Assembly: GCF_030915385.1 (NCBI RefSeq) | Contig: NZ_CP133268.1 | Coordinates: forward strand, 930,001-994,000 | Direction of reading: 5' to 3' | Length of the DNA stretch: 64,000 bases | Source: Neobacillus sp. PS3-12 | GTDB lineage: Bacteria > Bacillota > Bacilli > Bacillales > Cytobacillaceae | In this document: positions 10,532 through 19,006 of the stretch, piece by piece | How the letters are laid out: each line of letters opens with the position of its first letter | Position numbering within the stretch: the stretch's first letter is position 1 | The notes under the pieces: generated by a model | Database searches by the model: none | What the model saw: only the letters and a program-made list of their open reading frames with translations | What the model was told of the DNA's origin: nothing | Program-made: the position numbers and the translations under genes

Positions 10532-10870
10532 TGTTAAACACCCCTCGTCTCTTGTGTATGTGACTAGCTACTAATACTATACGATAATACTTTGTTATAG
10601 TTCAATGATGATAAATAACCGCTTAGCATTTTCAGCTTTTCATTCCAATTACATATTAATATGTTTTAAGCAAAATGTGAACTTAAAACACATAATTTTT
10701 TATAAATTTGTTATATAACACCGAAAATTGGAGATTTTTGTCATTGAACTTGATAAAAAAAAGAAAACCAGCTCATTTCTCTGCTTGTTGAGAATTGTTT
10801 TTTTCTCGGCATTTTTTTATTTTGTCAGAAAGCTAGATAACAAATTTAATGATTGTCCCTGCAATTAGTC
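10532..10870. other. AT-rich intergenic leader upstream of accB
   Basis: No credible reading frame. The stretch is AT-rich and must contain the accB promoter, but I cannot pick a convincing -35/-10 pair. I saw no FapR-like inverted repeat. Confidence 0.5.
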
Positions 10871-11002
10871 CCGTTGATTTCCGCTCCGGGCACTCGCTTT
10901 CCGCGGGGAGGTCCTGGAGCCTCCTCGGCGCTAAGGCGCCTGTGGGGTCTCCAGTGACCTCTGATCCCGCAGGAGTCGAGTGCCCTCCGCTCCAATCAAC
11001 AG
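10871..11002. repeat. GC-rich palindromic repeat, copy 2
   Basis: A 132-bp near copy of the copy 1 core: same orientation, same ends (CCGTTGATTTCCGCTCCGGG to CCGCTCCAATCAACAG), and internal palindrome GGCGCTAAGGCGCC instead of GGCGCCTTGGCGCC. The compensating bases around the inner arms suggest selection or gene conversion on a hairpin. Open frames across it on both strands are artefacts of the repeat. Confidence 0.85.
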
Positions 11003-11199
11003 GGAGGTTAATAAACTTAAAGTATTTCAACACACTTATAGGAATATGTGGAGCAGTAGGGCGCCCTTTATCATCGCTGTGTTAAAGGACGGCCCTTTTC
11101 AAGAAAAAACAAAAAATTATTATATTTGTTATAAACATTGATTTCACCACTTATTCTTATTAATAATTAGTTGAGCCGAAGGTCTTTATTGAAAACACT

Positions 11200-11332
11200 C
11201 TGTTGATTGGTGCGGAAGGCACGAAGACTCCTGCGGGAGTACGGGGCAGGGGAGACCCCGCAGGAGCGCAGCGACGAGGAGGCTCCCCGGCACGCCCGCG
11301 GAAAGCGAAGTGCCTGGAGCGCCAATCAACAG
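11200..11332. repeat. GC-rich palindromic repeat, copy 3 (diverged subfamily, inverted)
   Basis: A 133-bp element bounded by CTGTTGATTGGTGCGG and GCGCCAATCAACAG. It is in the opposite orientation to copies 1 and 2 and has a different middle (ACTCCTGCGGGAG, GGGGAGACCCCGCAGGAG). Its ends are close to inverse complements, so the whole unit could fold into one long hairpin. Confidence 0.85.
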
Positions 11333-11393
11333 ACATGTTGAAAGCCAATATACTAATAATTATATACGTGGTGAATTATTCAATTATCGAATA

Positions 11394-11431
11394 AAATAAG
11401 AGGCTGCCGATGGTTCCGACAGCCTGAATAA
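11394..11431 (-). terminator. Terminator of the spoIIIA operon
   Basis: Minus-strand stem AGGCTGTCGG against TCGGCAGCCT, with two G-U pairs and an AACC-type loop, followed by CTTATTTTAT. It is 40 bases after the spoIIIAH stop. Confidence 0.7.
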
Positions 11432-11468
11432 GCATAGCTTTCTTTAAAAGTCTTTTTGCAAATAAATT

Positions 11469-12034
11469 CTATTTAGTTGGCTGGAATTCTACCGCCACGT
11501 AGTTTGTTTCACCGATTTCTTTCTTTACCAATTGGATAATATCATTTGCAGCAGATGGTGAATGTTTTTTCTTTGATTTAACAGTAATATTCACTTTTTC
11601 CCCATCGGCACGAACAAGAGCATCATCATAGCCCATTGTTTTAATTAACGTTTCAAGCACTTCTTCCTTTTGAGCTGTTTCACTTAACTTTTGCATTTGA
11701 TCGTATGCTTCACTTCGCTTGTCAGCAGGGAGATTGGTCGATGCAACCTCTGCCTCTAATTCTGCCTTCTGCTTACTGCGCTCGTCTTCTAGCTGCATCC
11801 GAAGCTCATCAAATGCACTGTCTCCAGCAACCGTCGTAACAACCGTATTATTGCTCTTTGTATCTGTCTTTTTACTCACCGATGTATTTTTAGCTGCCGT
11901 TTGATCTTTTGTCTTTTGCTCCACGGCAGCCATATCATTCCCTTTTTGTTCGGGGAGGTAATATAGTAAACTGACAAAACTACCACCAAACTTAACATTG
12001 TTAATAACCATACAGTTTGTTTTTTCAAAAGCAT
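11469..12034 (-). pseudogene. spoIIIAH: Stage III sporulation protein SpoIIIAH, interrupted by a one-base frameshift
   Basis: Mother-cell component of the SpoIIIA-SpoIIQ channel; its extracellular ring-building domain binds SpoIIQ. The ATG at 12034, after AAGGAGG, gives a typical N-terminus MLLKKQTVWLLTMLSL with one membrane segment and continues to YYITSP. The remaining protein (EQKGNDMAAVEQKTKD to VAVEFQPTK) is in another frame. One extra C in the CCCC run (GGGG at 11952-11955 on the plus strand) would restore a protein of about 188 residues with perfect family continuity. This is therefore a single-base deletion, either real or a sequencing error. The gene is essential for sporulation in B. 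subtilis. Confidence 0.88.
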
Positions 12035-12050
12035 CTTTTATGTCCTCCTT

Positions 12051-12698
12051 TTATTTTTTCGGCATTACAGCTACACGATAACTCGGAACGTCGAGTACTC
12101 TTGTTACTGCATCAACAATCCATTTCTTCACCTCAATATTCTCCGCCCCTTTGGCAACGACAAGAACTCCACGAATTTTTGGCTTTTTTGTTTGTACAAC
12201 AATTGGGACTTCTTGATCCCCATTTCGAATAATAACCATCTGTTCATCAGTAGAAGAATCCTGTACTTTTCGCTTACCGCCATTTGTATCTGTTTCGTTT
12301 GTAGTTTGATTTTTTGAGTTCTTATTGGTCTGAAGTACTTTTTCTTCTGAACTATCTACATTCACGACTACCCTTGTGTCTTTAACACCTAACATCTCAT
12401 CAAGGGACGTTTTCAATTGGCTTTCATACTGCCTCTCGTAATCAGTGATATCTTTATTACCTGTACTCTTACTAATGCCAAAAGCCGGCACATCTTCCCC
12501 GCTTGATTGTGTCATTTTTACTGCTGGCTGACTTGGAGCTTGTGCTTGTCTCTTATAAAAGATATTTCCAGCAAGCATGAAGGCTGCACCAATACATAAA
12601 ACAAGTATCATATAACGATATTTACCAGCTTTATTTTCTGGCTGATCTTTTAAAATCCATTTTTTTAAACGTGTAATTGGACCTTGTTTTTTATCCAT
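12051..12698 (-). CDS. spoIIIAG: Stage III sporulation protein SpoIIIAG (in frame with SpoIIIAF)
   Basis: About 215 residues from MDKKQGPITRLKKW. A short cytoplasmic N-terminus and one transmembrane helix (YMILVLCIGAAFMLAGNIF) lead to an extracellular ring-building domain with an insertion rich in Asn/Thr, and a C-terminus RGVLVVAKGAENIEVKKWIV. In B. subtilis AG forms a large ring of the feeding-tube-like channel. Here the AF frame has no stop before this ATG, so as written both domains form one 424-residue protein. One more G in the G6 run just upstream would end AF and restore separate, overlapping genes. Confidence 0.85.
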   Translation of the reverse strand: MDKKQGPITRLKKWILKDQPENKAGKYRYMILVLCIGAAFMLAGNIFYKRQAQAPSQPAVKMTQSSGEDVPAFGISKSTGNKDITDYERQYESQLKTSLDEMLGVKDTRVVVNVDSSEEKVLQTNKNSKNQTTNETDTNGGKRKVQDSSTDEQMVIIRNGDQEVPIVVQTKKPKIRGVLVVAKGAENIEVKKWIVDAVTRVLDVPSYRVAVMPKK

Positions 12699-13325
12699 TC
12701 TTGTTGGCGTCCCCCCTTCAATCGAAACTTCAATTGTTTTTTCATCTACATTCCATTTTTTCGAAAGAAACGCTGAGATTTCTGCGCTTTTCTCTACCTT
12801 TTTTTTAGATGAAAGAGGTTTTTTCGTATTAATCTCAATAGGCTTAACAACTTCGACTGTAAGGGCATTGTCCGCTGGTTGTTTAAGATGCACAGTTAAC
12901 TTTTGCAGGTTTTTAGGGAATGTTTGATTACTTTTTTCATTGGTTGAAATTTCGACTTTATCAATTTCTAAACTGTACTTTTTCATCAACTCCTCTGCTA
13001 CGCCCTTTTTCAGTTGGACAGCCATTTGTTCTAAAATATATGCATGTTCAGTCGCTTGTATTTCTTTTTTCTTCATTTCTATTGAATTTTTCATATTATT
13101 TTCATTTACTGAACTAAAATTGGGCAGTGAGGCTAGCATTGATTCAAAATTCGTAGAGGTTAGTTTAAGAATAGGTGTCAAGATGATTGCGATTAATAGT
13201 AAGCCGGTAACTAGTTTGGTATACTTCTGCATGCTTGAGTTCGGTAAAAGCATATCGATCACAGTAGCAAGAAGAATAAATAGAATGATATTTGTAACCC
13301 ATTGTATTAAAAAAGACATGTCCAA
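12699..13325 (-). CDS. spoIIIAF: Stage III sporulation protein SpoIIIAF (fused in frame to SpoIIIAG)
   Basis: Residues 1-209 of the fused frame. Two N-terminal transmembrane helices (QWVTNIILFILLATVIDMLL and LVTGLLLIAIILTPIL) are followed by a soluble domain with a ring-building fold reported for SpoIIIAF. Its end, SIEGGTPTR, runs directly into the SpoIIIAG start. With a seventh G at 12711-12716 the frame would end at a TAA overlapping the AG start (12691), giving a separate AF of normal size. The ATG at 13325 is three bases after spoIIIAE. Confidence 0.85.
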
Positions 13326-13328
13326 CCC

Positions 13329-14540
13329 CTACCTCATCATCATTGTTACATTGCCCGCTGCAATGATCACCGTTATGCTTAAAAAGAACATGAGTGAGAC
13401 GATTGCTAAGGCTGCAAACACGTATATAACACTTTTGGAAATAATATCTAAACACTTAATAATAGGCCCTCCGCCTAAAGGTTGGAGTAGTGCAGCTGCA
13501 AATTTGTATATAAAGGAGATCATTAAGATCTTTATGGCTGGAAACGCAACAATAATTAATAATATGGCTACACCGGCAATCCCTACTGAATTTTTTAGAA
13601 GGGCAGATGCGCTTATCACCGTGTCTGTTGCATCTGTAAACATTCTTCCGATGACAGGAATAAAATTCCCTGTAATAAATTTGGCAGTTTTGATCGTAAT
13701 TCCATCTGCAACTGCTGTTGAGGCACCTTGAACCGAGATCACACCAAGGAAAACGGTTAAAAATAGTCCCATCAACCCAATACTCCAATTACGTAATAAA
13801 CCAGCTAACTGAGTGACCTTGTAATTTTCACTAATAGTACTTACGATACTTAATAACGCTCCCAAAAATAGTAAAGGTAAGATCACATATTGTATTAAAA
13901 TCCCGCTCGTGTTCATTAAAAATAAAATAACAGGGTGAAAAAAAGAGGCAGATACAATCCCTCCAGATGCTGCCATTAGGGCTAGTAATAAAGGGATTAA
14001 GGCTAGCACAAAGGAAATCATTGTGCCTATTGTTTCATTGGTATAATCCATAGCAATATGAAAACTATTTAAGGCCAAAATCACCAGAACCATATAAACG
14101 ATTGAATAGGCCACCTTACTTACTGTGCTTTTTTCAAATGAGTTTTGTAAGGATTGCAAAAACATACTAAACACAGTTAACAGTATTAATGAACCTAATA
14201 ATTTTCCATTTGCGACAAATTCCTGAAAAACAAACTTTAAAAGTCCCTGCCCCCACTGGTTAAAAGAAAAATTCTTCCCCTCTTTGATAAAATCATAAAG
14301 ACTTCCTTTTTGACTTTCAGGAAGAAAACCACCATATTTACTAGTAATATCTCCCCAAAATTTTTTCAACTCCGTCAAGTCTAGTGATTTTAGCTGAGTA
14401 TCAACTAATGATTGGGGAGAAGGATTCGCCGCCACATTCTGTTGGTCCCCGGCAGCTTGTACTTTGGGAATCAATAGAAAAAAGAAAAGAAGAGTAATAA
14501 TAGAAATAAACTTAAACCGCTGCTTCATTAATTGATCCAC
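13329..14540 (-). CDS. spoIIIAE: Stage III sporulation protein SpoIIIAE
   Basis: 403 residues. A signal-peptide-like N-terminus (ISIITLLFFFLLIPKVQAAG) and an extracellular segment of about 100 residues are followed by several transmembrane helices, including SFVLALIPLLLALMAASGGI and the conserved ITGNFIPVIGRMFTDATDTV. It is the polytopic membrane component of the SpoIIIA complex. Confidence 0.95.
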   Translation of the reverse strand: MDQLMKQRFKFISIITLLFFFLLIPKVQAAGDQQNVAANPSPQSLVDTQLKSLDLTELKKFWGDITSKYGGFLPESQKGSLYDFIKEGKNFSFNQWGQGLLKFVFQEFVANGKLLGSLILLTVFSMFLQSLQNSFEKSTVSKVAYSIVYMVLVILALNSFHIAMDYTNETIGTMISFVLALIPLLLALMAASGGIVSASFFHPVILFLMNTSGILIQYVILPLLFLGALLSIVSTISENYKVTQLAGLLRNWSIGLMGLFLTVFLGVISVQGASTAVADGITIKTAKFITGNFIPVIGRMFTDATDTVISASALLKNSVGIAGVAILLIIVAFPAIKILMISFIYKFAAALLQPLGGGPIIKCLDIISKSVIYVFAALAIVSLMFFLSITVIIAAGNVTMMMR

Positions 14541-14569
14541 CCCGTTTTATATAGAAAAAATAGCAGGTT

Positions 14570-14959
14570 CTAGCTGGGAATTAGTTTTATTACTGTTTCA
14601 ATCATGACTGTTAAGATCGGAATTGCCATTGCCAGAATGATGATCTTTCCGGCCAGTTCGATTTTGGATGCTATTGCACCCTGTCCTGCATCTTTTGTTA
14701 TTTGTGAAGCGAATTCAGCAATGTAAGCAATGCCAATAATTTTTAAAATTGTTTCTACATAAACCATATTCACTTTGGCATTAATAGCTAACTTTTCAAG
14801 CATATTAATAATTTCGTAGATTTTGTCTACTAAAAACAGAAAAATGGTGCAACCGACAAATACCACAAGGAGAAAAGCAAAATTTTGTTTTTGCTCCTTA
14901 AGAATTAAGGCAAGAAATGTTGCTACCAGAGCTATACCTACTATTTTGATGATTTCAAT
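14570..14959 (-). CDS. spoIIIAD: Stage III sporulation protein SpoIIIAD, apparent ATT start
   Basis: Small polytopic membrane protein. Conserved sequence continues upstream of the first in-frame ATG/GTG/TTG: IEIIKIVGIALVATFLALIL precedes the KEQKQNFAFLLVVFVGCTIF segment, matching the B. subtilis N-terminus. The only sensible initiation point is ATT at 14957-14959, eight bases after GGGGGAG, giving 129 residues (B. subtilis 133). A shorter reading from 14866 would lose the first membrane helix. Either a rare ATT start or a base error in an ATG/GTG. Confidence 0.88.
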   Translation of the reverse strand: MEIIKIVGIALVATFLALILKEQKQNFAFLLVVFVGCTIFLFLVDKIYEIINMLEKLAINAKVNMVYVETILKIIGIAYIAEFASQITKDAGQGAIASKIELAGKIIILAMAIPILTVMIETVIKLIPS

Positions 14960-14975
14960 GGCCGGCTCCCCCTTC

Positions 14976-15179
14976 CTATTGAAATAAAAAAACAGATTTT
15001 ATTTTTTGAAAGAGATCATCTACGATTGAGGCAACCTGAAAAAGAATGTAAATAAAACCGAATAAAGTTACCCATTGGGCGTACTCTTTTTTTCCTACTT
15101 GATCAAGGACAGTATGCAAAAATGCAACAACGATTCCAACACCGGCAATTTTAAAGATAATATCCACATCTAAGCCCAT
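14976..15179 (-). CDS. spoIIIAC: Stage III sporulation protein SpoIIIAC
   Basis: 67 residues, two transmembrane helices (IIFKIAGVGIVVAFLHTVL and WVTLFGFIYILFQVASIV), the normal size. It lies between spoIIIAB and spoIIIAD in the canonical order. Confidence 0.95.
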   Translation of the reverse strand: MGLDVDIIFKIAGVGIVVAFLHTVLDQVGKKEYAQWVTLFGFIYILFQVASIVDDLFQKIKSVFLFQ

Positions 15180-15190
15180 AGCTTTGCCCC

Positions 15191-15706
15191 CTAAATAAAT
15201 AAAATAATCAGTAATAATCCCGCAAGAAACCCGATACTTTTTACCATCTTTTCGTATTTCATTTGCTTATCTCGGGCATCCGCTTCTTCGCTTTCTAAGT
15301 GAGTGAGGGTAAGCATAATCTGTTTTTGCTGGCTCAAGCGATCATGCCTGCCGAGAGTTTCCCCAAATTGTTTCATGATTTCAAACTCTCTCTGTTTCAA
15401 AGCTGTTTGCTTCCAAACTTCTTTTAAACTAGTTTCCCACGCTTCCCGAACTGTTGTTTCTGTATCCGTTAATTTCCCGGCAAATTCTGCAAAGAAACGT
15501 GATAATGGTTTTGATAGCTGTTCAGCCAGCCTCAGTGCAGCCTCATGTAATGGTGTATGTCCATACATTATTTCTGCTTCAAGCGACTGGAGTGCAGATT
15601 TTAATAATCTAAGCTGTTTCGGACGTTCGCTTAAATGCCTCGATGCCTCAAAGCCGGTCCAAGTGGTTGCAGTTATGATCAAAATAGCACCGATTAGCTT
15701 GATCAT
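15191..15706 (-). CDS. spoIIIAB: Stage III sporulation protein SpoIIIAB
   Basis: 171 residues. One helix at each end (KLIGAILIITATTWTGFEA; SIGFLAGLLLIILFI) flanks a helical domain related to type II secretion GspF. The start is two bases from the spoIIIAA stop. It is the inner platform-like part of the SpoIIIA complex. Confidence 0.95.
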   Translation of the reverse strand: MIKLIGAILIITATTWTGFEASRHLSERPKQLRLLKSALQSLEAEIMYGHTPLHEAALRLAEQLSKPLSRFFAEFAGKLTDTETTVREAWETSLKEVWKQTALKQREFEIMKQFGETLGRHDRLSQQKQIMLTLTHLESEEADARDKQMKYEKMVKSIGFLAGLLLIILFI

Positions 15707-15707
15707 T

Positions 15708-16631
15708 TTAAGTCACACTCACTTTTTGATTCATTTCCTTGCCCTGTCCATCAAAAATGTGGGCAATTGTTCCAGGTCCCTGTTTTCTACTTAAAACAAT
15801 AAATCGTTGGAAAATATCTTGTTCAAGGATCTCCCTTAAGGACGGCCGTTTTTTAATATCATCTAGACTATTTCCATGTATGGTCATCATTAACTTTATC
15901 CCGGCATGTACAGCTTCAAGGATCGCTTCTGCATCTTCCTTTCTCCCAATTTCATCAACTATTAGAACATCTGGGCTCATCGAGCGGATCATCATCATCA
16001 TTCCCTCTGCTTTAGGACAAGCATCGAGAACATCGATGCGATTTCCAAAAGTCAAATTGGGTATCCCATTTACACATCCAGCAATTTCAGAACGTTCGTC
16101 TACAATCCCTACCTTTGCTGCCTGAATCGCCTTTTTGGATTCACCTGTTGAAATGACTCTAGCTAAGTCCCTTAAAAGGGTCGTTTTTCCAGTCTGTGGC
16201 GGACCAATAATCATCGTATGCATCCATCCATCCCTAAAAACAAATGGGATGATACCGCCAGCAATTCCGATTTTTTCCTTGGCAATTCGAATATTAAAAG
16301 ATGATACATCTCGAATTGCTTTTACTCTTCCTTCTTCAAGAATGACTTTTCCGGCAAGGCCAATTCGATGTCCACCTGAAACCGTAATATAACCTCTTCT
16401 TAATTCTTCCTCGATCGCATAAATAGAAAAGTGACTAATTTTATTCATTAAATGGAACGCATCTTCCTGTTGGACAACATATGGTAAAAAAGCGATTCTT
16501 CCATTCATGGAAATTTCAATTTGCCTGTTAATCCGAATTCTAATTTCTTCTATTTCTTCTTGCTGGGAAGGAGGAATCCGATTTAATATGTCTGCAATAT
16601 TTTTAGGCAGGAAATTTATCACTGTATTCAA
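15708..16631 (-). CDS. spoIIIAA: Stage III sporulation protein SpoIIIAA, secretion-type ATPase
   Basis: 307 residues, related to type II/IV secretion ATPases. Walker A GPPQTGKTT near residue 142, Walker B region VLIVDEIGRKEDAEA, and a downstream TIHGNS. It powers or assembles the mother-cell-to-forespore channel. The TTG start at 16631 has a perfect AAGGAGG seven bases upstream. First gene of the operon. Confidence 0.95.
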   Translation of the reverse strand: MNTVINFLPKNIADILNRIPPSQQEEIEEIRIRINRQIEISMNGRIAFLPYVVQQEDAFHLMNKISHFSIYAIEEELRRGYITVSGGHRIGLAGKVILEEGRVKAIRDVSSFNIRIAKEKIGIAGGIIPFVFRDGWMHTMIIGPPQTGKTTLLRDLARVISTGESKKAIQAAKVGIVDERSEIAGCVNGIPNLTFGNRIDVLDACPKAEGMMMMIRSMSPDVLIVDEIGRKEDAEAILEAVHAGIKLMMTIHGNSLDDIKKRPSLREILEQDIFQRFIVLSRKQGPGTIAHIFDGQGKEMNQKVSVT

Positions 16632-16666
16632 ATAATTACCTCCTTGCTGCTTGTCTCATTAGTTAA

Positions 16667-16695
16667 AATGTATTCCTAGTTACAAACATTATGAC
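16667..16695 (-). promoter_or_regulatory. Possible sigma-E promoter of spoIIIAA
   Basis: Minus strand: GTCATAATG (16687-16695) then 12 bases then AATACATT (16667-16674), resembling the mother-cell sigma-E -35 and -10 (consensus -10 CATACAAT). spoIIIA is sigma-E dependent in B. subtilis. The spacing is slightly short and the match partial. Confidence 0.35.
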
Positions 16696-16774
16696 TTTGA
16701 ATTCGTGGAAACTCAGGTATTTTCATGATGAAAACATCGTATTTTTTAAGTAGGAAAGCCTTAGGGGGATGATC

Positions 16775-17440
16775 ATGTATTATCAACAGCAGCCAATTAA
16801 CCTGTCTAATTACCTTCAGCCATATTTGATTGAAGTTTCGGGAAATAATGAAATGACGGTATCACCAGATATGGGGACAATTAACTTGGGTGTGATCACA
16901 GAAAATCAAGAATTACTTCAAGCACAGCAGCAAAATTCGCTTACAATTAATAACGTCATTCAATCGCTATTGTCTAATGGAATTCCAAAGGAAAAAATGA
17001 AGACGTTTGATTACCGAATTGATTCAGAATACGATTTTGTGGAAGGCAAACAGATCTTTAGAGGATATAAGGTGACTAATCTTTTACAGTTAACAGTTGA
17101 CGAGTTATCTAAAATAGGAAAAATCGTTGATGAAGCCGTCCACCATGGGGCTAACTATATTGCTAACGTTCAATTTTCCCTTAAGAATCAAGATACTCAA
17201 TATCAAAAGGCCCTCTCCATGGCAATAAAGGATGCAGCGAATAAGGCGAGCGAGATAGCAAATACTCTAAAAGTTCATCTACAGCCAATTCCAGTTTTAG
17301 TGATAGAGGATGCCAGAACAGAACAACCTATTCCAAGCCTAGGGGGGACATATGTAAAAGGACTCAGTACTACAACCTTTGAACCAGGACAGCTGAAGAT
17401 CAAAGCTAAAATCATCGCACACTTTCGCTACTATGTCTAA
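16775..17440 (+). CDS. SIMPL domain (DUF541) protein
   Basis: 221 residues: a SIMPL/DUF541 fold with EVSGNNEMTVSPDMGTINLG near the N-terminus and a central helix-rich part (KALSMAIKDAANKASEIANT). There is no signal peptide, unlike E. coli YggE. Start 16775 is chosen over 16769 because the AGGGGG abuts the first ATG but is six bases from the second. It stands alone on the plus strand, divergent from spoIIIAA and convergent with the ccmG-like gene, sharing a terminator with it. Function unknown. Confidence 0.8.
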   Translation: MYYQQQPINLSNYLQPYLIEVSGNNEMTVSPDMGTINLGVITENQELLQAQQQNSLTINNVIQSLLSNGIPKEKMKTFDYRIDSEYDFVEGKQIFRGYKVTNLLQLTVDELSKIGKIVDEAVHHGANYIANVQFSLKNQDTQYQKALSMAIKDAANKASEIANTLKVHLQPIPVLVIEDARTEQPIPSLGGTYVKGLSTTTFEPGQLKIKAKIIAHFRYYV

Positions 17441-17446
17441 AAGAAA

Positions 17447-17485
17447 AAGGATTAAACCCGTTAAAATAGGTTTAATCCTTTTGAT
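17447..17485. terminator. Bidirectional terminator between SIMPL gene and ccmG-like gene
   Basis: Stem AGGATTAAACC/GGTTTAATCCT with a 10-base loop, A-rich before and T-rich after, so it can act for both convergent genes. Confidence 0.85.
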
Positions 17486-17488
17486 TAA

Positions 17489-18070
17489 TTATTTATCATA
17501 TTTTTTCACAAAATCATAGATCTGGCCTTCAGACAGCGGGCCGTTATAATGTTCTCGAATGATACCATCACGGTCAATAATGAAAGTTTCTGGCTGGCCG
17601 GTAACATTATAAATTTTCCCAACGGTTGCATTATAATCAAACAAGAACGTTGCTGTACTTTTATTTTTTTTCAAAAATTCTTTGACATCGTCCTTTGTTT
17701 CTCCGCGGTCAATCATAATGAGAGGATATTTCTTGCCATAATCTTTGGCATATTGCGCTAACTCCGGTGCCTCTTCCTTACACGGCTCACACCATGTTGC
17801 AAAATAATTAATTACTATGGTTTTACCTTTATAATCAGATAATTTTGTTGTTGAACCATCTAAATTAGGTAGCGAGAAATTATATGCCTTGTCACCTGTA
17901 TCCGTCTTTTTACTTTGATGTATCATGCCATAGGCAAAATAACCAAACATGCCGATTAAAAGAACTAACACAAGTGGTCTAATAAATTTCTTAGTCTTAC
18001 TATTACCATTTTGTAATTGCTGAGAGTCGTCTATTAATTGTTCAGATTCTTTTGGATTCAAATTATTCAT
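17489..18070 (-). CDS. Membrane-anchored thioredoxin-like protein (ResA/CcmG/TlpA family)
   Basis: 193 residues. One transmembrane anchor (about 31-50) and an extracytoplasmic thioredoxin fold with the active site WCEPC (C94, C97) and the cis-Pro region TGQPETFIID. Such proteins keep apocytochrome CxxCH thiols reduced; here it would play CcmG's part. Start 18070 is preceded by AGGGGGAAGCGGA. It is the last gene of the ccm cluster, after ccmD. No ccdA-type electron donor is in the window. Confidence 0.9.
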   Translation of the reverse strand: MNNLNPKESEQLIDDSQQLQNGNSKTKKFIRPLVLVLLIGMFGYFAYGMIHQSKKTDTGDKAYNFSLPNLDGSTTKLSDYKGKTIVINYFATWCEPCKEEAPELAQYAKDYGKKYPLIMIDRGETKDDVKEFLKKNKSTATFLFDYNATVGKIYNVTGQPETFIIDRDGIIREHYNGPLSEGQIYDFVKKYDK

Positions 18071-18103
18071 TCCGCTTCCCCCTAACACCAACGGGTAAAC
18101 TTG

Positions 18104-18229
18104 TTATTTGTCTAACTGCTTAAGGAATTCAATTTCCTTTTTAAGATCTTTATGACGTTTACCTAAAATGATTAAGTATCCAAAAATGATTAACCAAATT
18201 GCGGAATATGCTGCCCATACGAAAGTCAT
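18104..18229 (-). CDS. ccmD: CcmD-like small membrane protein
   Basis: 41 residues, MTFVWAAYSAIWLIIFGYLI then a charged helix (GKRHKDLKKEIEFLKQLDK). One transmembrane segment followed by a basic cytoplasmic tail, in the position directly after ccmC, is the typical CcmD layout; CcmD helps release holo-CcmE from CcmABC. The ATG has AGGAG upstream. Identification rests on size, topology and context. Confidence 0.8.
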   Translation of the reverse strand: MTFVWAAYSAIWLIIFGYLIILGKRHKDLKKEIEFLKQLDK

Positions 18230-18241
18230 AATAATCTCCTC

Positions 18242-19003
18242 CTACTTTTCTAAATCTTCGCGTAGTTTTTCTTTATATTGATTTACTTTAATTCTCATAT
18301 TCTCAAAAGCTACTCCCCTGTTTAGAAGGTACGCATAAAGGAATATCAAGCCAAAAATAGAAAACATTAAAGCTACCATCATATTTCCTTCAATTCCCCC
18401 GCCCTGCTGGCTAACACCGTTTCCGAAAACAATCGGATGAAGTTTTGTCTGCCACCAGCGAATCGCAAAGAATACGATCGGTACATCGGCAAATCCCAGG
18501 ATTCCAAAGACAGATGCTAGTCGTGCTTTTTTATCCCAAACCCCGTCCATTTGGCGGATCATGACATAAGCAACATAGATAAACCAAAGGATCAGTGTGG
18601 TGGTTAAGCGCGGTTCCCAAACCCACCATGTATTCCATGCTGATTTTGCCCAAATTGGACCAGTAACTAAAACTAATGTCGTAAAGACTAAACCTATTTC
18701 AGCAGAAACATAGGCATACGTATCAAAAATTCTTTTTCTTTTAATTAGATATAAAATGCTAAAAATAAAAGTTACAAAGAATGCTGTAAATGCAGTAGCT
18801 GCTGAACCGACATGAAAGTAAAATATTTTTTGAACGATACCCATTGTTTTTTCAATGTGTGCATACATAAAAATCAGATAAATAGCAGATAAAATTAAAA
18901 CGACAGCACCGCCAAACAAAATTTTCGGTAAAATTGAACTTTTTGTCTCAAGCGGTTTTGACTCGGGGAGGGTTATATGCTCCCTTTCAAGATTCATACT
19001 CAT
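18242..19003 (-). CDS. ccmC: Heme handling protein CcmC
   Basis: 253 residues, six transmembrane helices, with the tryptophan-rich heme motif TWWVWEPRLTTTLILW near residue 135 and flanking histidines (FHVGSA; KLHPIVF). CcmC loads heme onto CcmE in System I. It differs from System II CcsA/ResC by its shorter length and by its ccmA-ccmB-ccmC-ccmD context. It follows ccmB by three bases. Confidence 0.9.
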   Translation of the reverse strand: MSMNLEREHITLPESKPLETKSSILPKILFGGAVVLILSAIYLIFMYAHIEKTMGIVQKIFYFHVGSAATAFTAFFVTFIFSILYLIKRKRIFDTYAYVSAEIGLVFTTLVLVTGPIWAKSAWNTWWVWEPRLTTTLILWFIYVAYVMIRQMDGVWDKKARLASVFGILGFADVPIVFFAIRWWQTKLHPIVFGNGVSQQGGGIEGNMMVALMFSIFGLIFLYAYLLNRGVAFENMRIKVNQYKEKLREDLEK

Positions 19004-19006
19004 CTC

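Noticed and set aside
10833..11394. Short open frames over repeat copies 2 and 3 on both strands
   Set aside because: They follow the palindromic repeat sequence, have no ribosome sites and no family resemblance; such frames are common artefacts of this repeat type.
11469..12011. Alternative start of spoIIIAH at 12011 giving an intact 180-residue protein
   Set aside because: It would lack the membrane helix found in every SpoIIIAH; the correct helix is encoded in the other frame upstream with a strong ribosome site.
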